Origin: Nemertoderma westbladi
Lineage: Eukaryota; Xenacoelomorpha; Nemertodermatida; Nemertodermatidae
DNA length: 21,265 bases
NCBI GenBank assembly: GCA_032718475.1
Contig: JAUCBJ010006227.1
Location: 1 to 21,265, forward strand
Direction: 5' to 3'
Every line of letters begins with the position of its first letter. Position 1 is the first letter of the stretch. Made by a program: the position numbers and the translations under genes. Positions 9,241 through 15,958 of the stretch are shown piece after piece. The notes under the pieces were generated by a model that made no database searches, was not told where the DNA came from, and saw only the letters and a program-made list of their open reading frames with translations.

Positions 9241-9555
9241 ATGGATCGTCGACCCAGTTCGAAGGAAAACTTCCGGGTTAAACCGGAAGAAGGATCGTAT
9301 GAAAGGCAAAGGCTTACCCAAATAGAGCCAACATGTCAGCGGAAACCTAGCCAAGAATTCATCACGAGGGAGGAGTTAAGCGCCAGTCTAGCGCAAACTA
9401 TACCGCCACACATCCAACCTATAATGGACATGCTTAGCAACTTACAGCTAAGAGAAGCAGCCCAGGTAAGGACTAATTCTAATCCTAGCAGACAGGAACA
9501 AGGTGAAGCCCAGCCAGGCGCACGAGTACGCATATCAGAGGCAACAATACCATAA
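9241..9555 (+). pseudogene. Gag-like linker fragment
   Basis: A 104-codon frame overlapping the end of the preceding fragment in another register. It is polar and partly helical (EFITREELSASLAQTIPPHI, then MDMLSNLQLREAA), ending in TAA at 9553. No domain is recognised. Its collinearity with the DUF1759-like block that follows in the same frame at 9604 suggests the two were once joined, with the TAA as a later nonsense change. Confidence 0.4.
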
Positions 9556-9603
9556 AGGCCTCAGGTAAGAACACCCATTCCTACGATTCATAATCCCGAT
9601 TTC

Positions 9604-10222
9604 TTGCATTCGGACGAAAGATTTATAGAAGAAGCTTGGATTAGAGTATCAGCGCGTAAACCAATACGAGATCAGAGAAACGACACTGAATCAAGTAATG
9701 AAGAGGAAGACTTGAGGCGTCAGAAGTCACAAAACCGGAAGGAAAGAAGGACTAACGCAGAGCAGGTAATTATGAACCCTGGGGAAGGGACCAGACTCAA
9801 CAACCCTGCAGACATGACCAACTTGATGACCCGGAATGACGCCACCCTCAGAGACATAGGTAAGTTTGCCGCTAGGCAGGGATTGCCAGCGCAACAACCC
9901 CAGAAGTTTATGGGCAACCATAAACATTGGAGGATGTTTAAGACGTATGTCGATGAGCAATTGACTAACAGTACCTTTACCCCCCCCCCCCCCCCCCCCC
10001 CCCGAAAAATTCAACTACCTATTACAAATGATCCACTGTGAGCCGAGAGCCATTGCCGATAACTTCGTCGGTAATGAAAGAGAATTTGAACTAGCAATGA
10101 AGACACTTAGCGACATTTACGGGAATAAAACCAAAATGGCGCAGTCGATAGTGGAAGATTTGGGCAAGGGCGGAAAAATTACGACTCCATTGGAGCTGTT
10201 GCGGCCAGCTAATGCGGTGTAA
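9604..10222 (+). pseudogene. BEL/Pao gag domain (DUF1759-like), split by poly-C
   Basis: The first part, in one frame, ends with KFMGNHKHWRMFKTYVDEQL (9900-9962), the F-x-G-x-xx-W-xx-F signature of DUF1759. After the C run the domain continues in another frame with KFNYLLQMI, EPRAIADNFVGNE and FELAMKTLSDIYGNKTKMAQ (about 10010-10150). This matches the KFxYL, small-residue-A and Y/F-x-x-A-x-x-x-L-x-x-xYGN blocks of the same family. These gag domains occur in BEL/Pao LTR retrotransposons and build the particle. The frame change falls in the C tract, so that tract breaks the gene. The second part ends in TAA at 10220. Confidence 0.7.
9980..10003 (+). repeat. Homopolymer run of 24 C
   Basis: Twenty-four uninterrupted C residues between the two halves of the gag domain, preceded by TTTA and followed by GAAAAATTC. 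The coding frame differs on the two sides. Length is likely to vary between individuals and between sequencing reads, so the exact count is uncertain. Confidence 0.85.
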
Positions 10223-10778
10223 GGCGCACCAGTTTCTTTGGAACAACGAAGGAGGTTACCCGAGGAGTAATCCAATGATAAGCATTGATTTTAGCGGAAA
10301 GAGACCTCCGAAGTCCGTTACCGTTACGACTTTAGATCCATGCACGGAGATTAAACCTCGTACAACTCTCGCTTTAATAGAAACGACAGCAGCCATGTCG
10401 CTTTATTGAGCGTATAAAGACCTGGAGGCACGGCGCGAAGCGGCACGGGACTCGAGCACGAAACCTGCGGGTTTGGAACTCTTGAGTCCCTGGTCTACAT
10501 TCACTTCGCCACATCCGGAGAAGAAGCACACGCCTGAGCACCAGGATGAGATAGACACGTTACAACAGGAAGAACGAGCGGCAAAGGCGAAACAAGATAA
10601 ATAATAAGAATAACAAATAAGACTGCGGATAAACACCAGGAAGAAACGAGGAGAGTTACTGGATTTGTTCCACAAGCTATATCTCAACCTAGGCCGGTGT
10701 ATTATTCCAGTAGTAACAAAGCTGCGATGTTGGTAGATCATCCAGAGGCGTGAGAAGCCATTCAGGTTCTTACCGATA
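10223..10778 (+). pseudogene. Decayed coding debris after gag domain
   Basis: Short plus-strand frames in all three registers (for example 10212-10409 and about 10407-10600 with AYKDLEARREAARD and DEIDTLQQEERAAKAK) suggest one former coding sequence broken by many indels and stops. One of the recurring GGTTTGG palindromes sits at 10447-10490. No domain is recognised. The next clean frame begins near 10750 with PIVTLADHGNVDC. Confidence 0.3.
10447..10490. repeat. GGTTTGG palindrome, copy 2, with extended stem
   Basis: The core CGAAACC-TGCG-GGTTTGG (10459-10476) is enclosed by a second pair of arms, GGGACTC (10447-10453) and GAGTCCC (10484-10490). This gives a 44-nt imperfect hairpin. Confidence 0.65.
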
Positions 10779-11384
10779 GTGACGTTAGCGGATCATGGGA
10801 ACGTCGACTGCTTAAGGGAAGCCTTATGCGCGAAGTTACTGCGTGATGTTCCAGTGCAGATTACAGACTACGACACCTTGGACAAGATTGGAGCTCCAGG
10901 GAGGGAGAGTAGGTTATTCGGTTGGTTAGATAAATACATAAAGGTATGGGTTGCGGTGGCTACGTTCCCAGATGACGAAGAGGTAGACCAAGAATGGTTG
11001 AGGAGAAAGGGTTCCTATATCCAATATTATGACCCTAAGACCATTGAGCGCATATGGACCCCATCCGACGAGATACAACGTCAGTGGAGGAAGACTGAGG
11101 AATCCTTGGAGGACTGGCGACTGATGTTCTACGACAACGAGGGAGGGTCTCATCAAGAATGCCTAACCAGTAAATGTATTCAAATTCACGCGGCCGATAG
11201 TGTAACCCACGTGTTTATGCGCGTGAGAGTGGACCGGGATCGACCGGAGCCAATCATAACGACGCAGTATAGGCGTGGGAAGGATCCCCGGGAGCAGATT
11301 CTAGAGGTATGTAGGCGAGGAGGTATGCATGGAGCGGAGCGGATAGATGCGAGGATGTTGCCCAAGAGGGTTAGGGAGGGTTAG
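10779..11384 (+). pseudogene. Unassigned polyprotein segment (about 200 codons)
   Basis: The open frame includes CLREALCAKLLRDVPVQITD, RLFGWLDKYIKVWVAVATFP, a Trp-rich middle (IERIWTPSDEIQRQWRKTEE) and an Arg-rich end. It is soluble, with no membrane segment. I do not recognise the family. It lacks RT, RNase H, integrase or protease motifs. Collinear with the gag-like pieces on both sides and equally isolated by stops, it is most simply part of the same element's product, although BEL/Pao gags normally have far less sequence between DUF1759 and the zinc knuckles. Traces continue past its stop at 11382 in another frame. Confidence 0.4.
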
Positions 11385-11419
11385 TGTCCAGAGCGATTTA
11401 GAGAGTGATTTCAACACTA

Positions 11420-11707
11420 TGGCGTACCCGGAGGATTGATTGCCGAGAGCATTCGTTGATACGAAGCTATTACTGCTATGGGCACAGGATGTTGGGATTT
11501 ATAGGGAGTACCCTAATTCTGCCAAGACTGGTATGGGTTTTATAGCGCACTTATTGTATAATTAGGATTTTAAGTTGAAGACGCAGAAGAAATATGATGA
11601 GGCGTATGATGAATATAATACGCCGCTGGGAGCTGAGTTCAGATCCAATTTCAAGCGGCAACCATTGGTATATTGGAATATAGCATTATTATTAGCAGTA
11701 TTATTTA
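11420..11707 (+). pseudogene. Continuation of unassigned polyprotein, frameshifted
   Basis: A single frame from about 11440 reads PRAFVDTKLLLLWAQDVGIY, REYPNSAKTGMGFIAHLLYN, one TAG near 11563, then FKLKTQKKYDEAYDEYNTPL and PLVYWNI. Similarity to the second copy (YWNI followed by a short variable piece, then YLVxESNTVT, about 14589-14660) shows that a shift near 11690 links it to the frame that opens at 11708. No known domain. Confidence 0.4.
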
Positions 11708-13192
11708 GTGTTTGAGTCAAACACGGTAACTTGCTTGATAACAGACATAGTCTCGAGAGTTTTGAAGCACTATCCGTTGGTGTTTGGAGGAGACCAATAC
11801 ATGAGATCAAAGGGAGAAATTCAGTCTGATATGATGAAGCGTTTCTTAACCCCGTTCTTCAACCAATCTTTGGATAACACATCGATGGTCAGAAGGGGAT
11901 TAGCGATCTTCGAGGGACTATACCGACTGAACATTGTAGACTTGGGAGATCGACCTTCCATGGAGTATCCAATGCCAGAAGCATTGGAGAAGTGGTTCGG
12001 GAACCAAACCCGCGGGTTTGGTACTCCCGTCCACTTGGACGCGGACAGACCGGTTAGGGAGAAGAAGGGAGAGGGTTGGCCTGAGACGTTAGTAGAGGTG
12101 TTCAGAATGGATCTTCCAGTGGAGAAGACATATCCTAAATGGACGCGAGAGGAAATATTAGAGATCGAGAACAAAGGTGAGGATGCTTACTTTGTTCCAT
12201 AACAGCAACCCTTAACCAGAGAAGATGACATTGTTCTAGACATTGGGAAAGAAGGCAGTGTGAGACTGATTGGAGACCTCATATGTGAGAGGGCTTGGTT
12301 CCCGCAAGCCTGTAGATGTAAACTGTGCTGTAGCACAAGACATGGTCAGAAGACGTATGACGCTATAGTCGATTCAGCGCACAAGGTCTGCCATTGGTGT
12401 AACGAGACGGACCATTCGTTCTACACGTGTACCGTGTTAATTTCCCAGTGTGGATATTGTGGGGTGAAAGGACACCGCAGCTCAAAGTGTCAGCTGCGCA
12501 ACTACTCTTTTCAGAACCATAGCGCCAACCTGCTTCGAGAGATGTAGGATAAGTGGGAGGACGTGGCGGATTATCATATCCAAGCCCAAATGCGATGGCT
12601 GCTGTTTGAGGCAGGATATGGATTCTGGGCGGTGGATCCGTCACACGTAGCGTATGAGCCCTATCTTCAATCGCTACCGCAGTATCAAGAGTTAATGCTT
12701 ACTGCCCAGGACCTTCCGAGGAATACAGGAGTTGTGGTTATTAGATCATATTTCCGGCAGCTCAACATAGATAATCGGTATACGTGGAACTTTGTCAGCA
12801 TTTGTGATCGGGTCACGAGTGGAATATTTTCAGAGAATAGGAAGGTAGTGCGCGTGCGGGGCGATGGGAGGATGGTGGCCATCCAATATAGGAACGAATT
12901 CCTACTAACCCATGTTCTTTTGGAGTCATTGACCGCCGAAATGGTAGAGGAGCCCACAGCGACGACAGCCGGAGCCCATGGCAAACAGCAAGGTGCCGAT
13001 GGAGCAGTCCTTAGTAAACGCCAAGCTAAGGACGCTCAATATCACGAAATTATAGACTTCAGCTTATCAAATTCAGCTTATTCTTATCGACTGCAGCGCA
13101 AGGCGCAGGGGACGTCCGAAAGGGCGCGCATGCAGCTGCAGAAGGAGGAGTTACCAGCAGAGTTACCCACAGCAGCGCAGCAAATAGGGTGA
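11708..13192 (+). pseudogene. Gag-like segment with two CCHC zinc knuckles, two in-frame stops
   Basis: One register runs from 11708 to a stop at 13190-13192, interrupted by TAA at 12200 and TAG at 12545. The first third (VFGGDQYMRSKGEIQSDMMK, then SMVRRGLAIFEGLYRLNIVD) is helical and is repeated in a second copy at 14640-15075. Next comes a Cys-rich stretch with two exact CX2CX4HX4C knuckles, CHWCNETDHSFYTC (about 12391-12432) and CGYCGVKGHRSSKC (about 12451-12492), preceded by a further CRCKLCC cluster. Such knuckles bind RNA in retroelement nucleocapsids. The remainder (FEAGYGFWAVDPSHVAYEPY, VVVIRSYFRQLNIDN) is not recognised, and no protease, RT or integrase follows. I infer a nucleocapsid-bearing gag of an LTR retroelement, inactive. 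Confidence 0.55.
11998..12029. repeat. GGTTTGG palindrome, copy 3, perfect 20-bp core
   Basis: ACCAAACCCGCGGGTTTGGT at 12003-12022 is a perfect 20-bp palindrome, enclosed by CGGGA (11998-12002) and TCCCG (12025-12029). It lies inside the zinc-knuckle gag frame. Confidence 0.8.
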
Positions 13193-13526
13193 GGTCGAGG
13201 AAGGAGCGTTAGTTGGGAAACCGTTGGTGGTCAAGGATCGTCTTCATCGCCAGTCCCGGGAAGCGACCGCTTCCAGGACGCCGTCAACAGAATCTGCTGG
13301 GGGCAGACTGGTGTATCTGGGTCGAGGCCAGAAGAGGGAAGCGAGCCCAAGAGACCCAGGAGCCAGTCATTGATGCCACATAACGTCAAAGAGCGACAAA
13401 CTGTAAACATATACATCATCATCGCTCTGATGTATATTGTAGGCAACAAATGTATACCTGACTGGACTCAATATATATATGATTTATTTGTTCTAAAATT
13501 TATTGAAAGAGGCAAAGGAAGTGATT

Positions 13527-13557
13527 GGGGAGACAAACCCGCTGGTTTGGCTTACTC
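13527..13557. repeat. GGTTTGG palindrome, copy 4
   Basis: CAAACC (13534-13539) and GGTTTG (13544-13549) flank CGCT, with GGAG and CTCC outer arms. Unlike the other copies it lies after the last recognisable gag frame. Confidence 0.55.
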
Positions 13558-13572
13558 CTTTCACTTACCTGA

Positions 13573-13608
13573 GCAATCACCCAATTTAAGGGTGATTGCG
13601 ATTTTTTT
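13573..13608 (+). repeat. Perfect 10-bp hairpin followed by T7
   Basis: GCAATCACCC (13573-13582), a 7-nt loop, GGGTGATTGC (13590-13599), then GA and seven T. The shape is that of a bacterial intrinsic terminator, but nothing else in the window is bacterial, so a transcript-end role here is unsupported. Confidence 0.6.
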
Positions 13609-13865
13609 ATACATTAAGTAAAGATTCCAAAATGAGAGAAATTATTATGTATTTAATATATTTGGTTTGATAATTGGCCTTAAATGCAATAATACTTAGT
13701 TTAATGATTAGCCTCAAATATGTTTTATATTTTAGTTCTTTTGTTATTATTGATCTCTATAATTTGAGATGGGAAATGGGGGATGTAGTCCTAGCCATGT
13801 TCCATTTCAATAAGTAAATTGTTAATTTGTAAATAATTGGAAGAAAGTATATTTTGTAATCTAAT

Positions 13866-13975
13866 TTGTATTAATTTGTATGTAATTGTCATTATGCAAT
13901 AACAGTGGCAATATTTTGTATTAATTTGTATGTAATCATTATTATGCAATAACAAGGGCAATATTTGTACGTAAT
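13866..13975. repeat. 50-bp tandem repeat, about 2.2 copies
   Basis: Units at 13866-13915 and 13916-13965 start TTGTATTAATTTGTATGTAA and share ATTATGCAATAACA and GGCAATATT blocks. A third partial unit follows. A simple AT-rich minisatellite. Confidence 0.75.
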
Positions 13976-14406
13976 TATTAGAATTATTAGAACCGAGTTG
14001 TTTGATTTGTTTGAAGGTAAATTTTATTTTGTTATTTCACATCGCCCTATTTCTTCTACAATTGGAGGGAAATATTACATGTTTCCCTTGGAGTGGTGTT
14101 ATGATATATGGCGTTGTGTACTAAAACAACCCATCATACAGTATAGAATAATTTAGATAAGTCGTATTGATGTACAGCCGTAATTAGATAGGGAAAATAA
14201 AATATACAAGTTCATTATATATTTATTTATTTTGATATTAACACCCCGAGCGGGGTAACAGGTTATGTTTTATTTAATTAACTATTATTATTATATACAG
14301 TGTAATTTAAAATACAGAATTAAAATAATTTAAAATATAATAGGTAAAAATAATACTAAAAGGGAAGAATCCGAAGACAGAACTAGAGGCTTCCTAGAAG
14401 GGATAG

Positions 14407-14667
14407 GTGAGGGCAACTCGCACATCTAATAGCATGGAGCCGGTTGGAAGCAGGACCCCCGCAGTAGATACAGGTGCAGGCAACCCCAAGTTCGTGAAAG
14501 GGGGTTTTATTTCGGCATATTTTCCAATGGAAACCATGGACAGTTACTCGAGTTATGAGGTGTCGATTCTTTTGGCCGGGAGAGTGTATTGGAACATCTG
14601 TACACCACCCCGTGCTTCGTTGCAATATTATTTGGTGCTGGAGTCAAACACGGTAACTTGTCGGTAA
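14407..14667 (+). pseudogene. Frame with DTGA motif, possible protease fragment fused to gag copy 2
   Basis: The 86-codon frame has PAVDTGAGNPKFVKG at residues about 19-33, then MDSYSSYEVSILLAGRVYWN and YYLVLESNTVT. DTGA is the active-site signature of retroelement aspartic proteases, and the preceding hydrophobic residue fits. The usual flanking strand (LVDTGA with beta residues before it) and the later ALIGMD-type block are missing, so this may be chance. From YWNI on, the sequence matches the unassigned segment at about 11670-11730, joining this frame to the second gag copy that follows. Confidence 0.35.
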
Positions 14668-15075
14668 CGGACATCGTCGCGAGAGTTTTGAAGCGCCATC
14701 CGTTGGTATTTGGAGGAGAACAATACATCAGATCGAAGGGGTGAATTCAGTCTGACGTGATGAAGCTTTCTTAACCCCATTCTTCAACCAATCGATAGAC
14801 AATACATCGATGGTCAGAAGAGGATTGGCGATATTCGAATGAGTATACCGACAGAACATTGGAGACTTGGGAGATCGACCTTCCATGGAGTATCCGATGC
14901 CAGAGGCATTGGAGAAGTGGTTTGGGAAAACCCGCAGGTTTGGTACTCCCATCCACTTGGATGCAGACAGACCCGTTAGAGAGAGGAAGGGAGAGGGTTC
15001 CCCTGAGACGTTAGTAGAAGTGTTCGGAATGGATCTTCCGGTGGAGAAGACATATCCTAAACGGACACGAGTAGT
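14630..15075 (+). pseudogene. Second, truncated copy of the gag-like segment
   Basis: Close DNA similarity to about 11695-12150 runs from the LESNTVT codons through MVRRGLAIFE, DRPSMEYPMPEALEKWFG and MDLPVEKTYPK. It has many indels and substitutions of its own: a stop where copy 1 reads GLY, an extra G near 14740, and a four-base loss near 14926. Similarity ends at about 15070, a few bases before the palindromic element at 15081. The zinc-knuckle part is absent. It is either a tandem duplication or the remnant of a second insertion of the same family. Confidence 0.7.
14924..14950. repeat. GGTTTGG palindrome, copy 5 (in second gag copy)
   Basis: GGGAAAACCCGCAGGTTTGG plus TACTCCC. This is the counterpart of the copy at 11998-12029 in the duplicated gag segment, but it has lost four bases of the left arm, so its palindrome is damaged. 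Confidence 0.6.
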
Positions 15076-15080
15076 AGGGT

Positions 15081-15385
15081 CTTGGCCGGCTCTGTGACAG
15101 TTAGACCTAACTGACACCCATTGGGTGTCATATGACACCCAATTATCACCCTATGGGTGTCATTGGGTGTCATTGGCGCCAGACTGTCTGGGTGACACCT
15201 CCCAATTAGGCTAATTAGACCCTAATTGACAGATGTCATCAATTAATTAGTACAATTAAACCCTAACAGGTGTCATATGACTCCTAATTAGGGTTTAATT
15301 GATTATCCTAATTAATCAGACTGATTAGCGCCCTGACACACAATGGGTCATCAGTGATGTCTAACTGTCACAGAGCCGGCTCAAG
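15081..15385. mobile_element. Palindrome-rich foldback/MITE-like element, 305 bp
   Basis: A perfect 22-bp inverted repeat (15085-15106 and 15359-15380, core GGCTCTGTGACAGTTAGAC) extends outward with one extra base to CTTG and CAAG. Immediately outside, AGGGT occurs on both sides (15076-15080 and 15386-15390), giving a candidate 5-bp target duplication. Inside are many facing copies of TGACACCC and GGGTGTCA, including a 9-bp hairpin at 15112-15130 and a perfect 20-bp palindrome at 15122-15141, plus repeated CTAATTAG-like blocks. It has no coding capacity. The superfamily is not clear from the ends. Confidence 0.65.
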
Positions 15386-15413
15386 AGGGTGTCATAAGTG
15401 ACACCGCGGCTCT
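15372..15413. repeat. Hairpin overlapping right end of foldback element
   Basis: AGAGCC (15372-15377) pairs with GGCTCT (15408-15413). Within it GGTGTCA (15388-15394) pairs with TGACACC (15399-15405) over a TAAG loop. The TGACACC arm extends the repeat family of the neighbouring element past its proposed end, so the true border could lie further right. Confidence 0.5.
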
Positions 15414-15676
15414 TTTATTCATTAATACCTATTTATTTATATTTAATTTTAATTAATTATTTGTATTCTATTTTACTTTATTTATTCATTTGTACTTTAT
15501 TTTAAATTAATTAATTGTATTACTTTTACTTTATACATTGATTTCTATTTTTAGATTAATTCGTTTTTATATTACCAATGAGATCACTATGACATAATGT
15601 CTATATTTAGCTCTATGGTTTATAGATCCCTTATCGTTAACTTTATAATCTTTCCTCTCGCGGCCCCTTTGTCTTC

Positions 15677-15714
15677 GTTATTCAATGGCGCCACTCTGGC
15701 TACCATTGAATAAC
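15677..15714. repeat. 12-bp inverted repeat upstream of the 569-aa gene
   Basis: GTTATTCAATGG (15677-15688) and its perfect complement (15703-15714) enclose a 14-bp GC-rich spacer, about 150 bp upstream of the predicted transcription start. It could be a dimeric factor site, a cruciform, or a tiny MITE. Nothing decides between these. Confidence 0.6.
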
Positions 15715-15741
15715 ATTGGGCAATCATTATCTCGCCTGATG

Positions 15742-15868
15742 TGACGTCATCAAAGCTGCTCTCTGATTGGTTTAATTATACAGTCTTTTCTCCCTCCTGT
15801 TCCCTGATTGGCTAACCCATTCTAGCCCCCTCTATAATAGCCCCCGTTCACCACATTCCCAATCATTG
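15742..15868 (+). promoter_or_regulatory. Promoter of the 569-aa gene: CRE, two CCAAT boxes, TATA, initiator
   Basis: In order: the full palindromic CRE TGACGTCA (15742-15749), inverted CCAAT boxes ATTGG at 15766-15770 and 15807-15811 (both inside CTGATTGG), a TATA-like TATAATAG at 15833-15840, and TCATTG at 15863-15868, an arthropod-type initiator placing the start near 15865, about 32 bp after the TATA. The leader to the ATG at 15959 would be about 94 nt. Order and spacing fit a regulated RNA polymerase II promoter. CRE sites bind CREB/ATF-type factors, and ATTGG binds NF-Y. Use in vivo is inferred. Confidence 0.6.
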
Positions 15869-15958
15869 TCTCTTTGTTTTCCTGAAAAGTTTTAATTATT
15901 TTCGTAAAAGTATTTATTTATTTTTATTTCCTAAACGAGTTACCGGTACACAATCACG

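Larger units (their letters stand above)
8280..9281 (+). pseudogene. Gag-like charged coiled-coil region, broken
   Basis: A Glu/Arg-rich helical stretch begins in one frame near 8305 (RRLNEQQKEIFREAEARKEA) and shifts frame near 8390. It continues from 8420 as about ten tandem copies of an ERERKERELQLERE-like unit up to about 8720, then as ordinary coiled coil (YEEKVRLEEESAARIVREAE). In-frame stops lie at 8676 (TAG) and 8889 (TAA). After 8907 the frame continues through a Ser/Arg-rich tail to 9281. The repeat unit of about 30 bases (GAACGCGAACGTAAGGAA-like) gives long minus-strand frames that are only its shadow. It is probably part of the same gag as its neighbours, since it is collinear, on the same strand, and shows a similar degree of decay. 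Confidence 0.55.
13193..14406. other. AT-rich spacer between the two gag copies
   Basis: No gene is seen. The left 200 bases are GC-richer remains of the gag region. From 13560 on the sequence is AT-rich and holds the hairpin at 13573-13608, a 50-bp tandem repeat at 13866-13975, and a CCCCG-AG-CGGGG palindrome at 14244-14255. Frames at 13370-13621 and 13965-14156 are AT-rich chance frames without family features. Where an LTR retroelement would carry pol, there is nothing. Confidence 0.55.

Noticed and set aside
9720-10014. Minus frame with a glycine run opposite the C tract
   Set aside because: The glycine run is only the complement of the C24 tract within the gag domain.
11990-12008. GGTTCGGGAACC as a possible RNA polymerase III B box
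   Set aside because: It departs from the B-box consensus and is part of the gag codons and palindrome arms.
13965-14156. 63-codon frame in the AT-rich spacer
   Set aside because: Begins inside the 50-bp tandem repeat and shows no recognisable domain.
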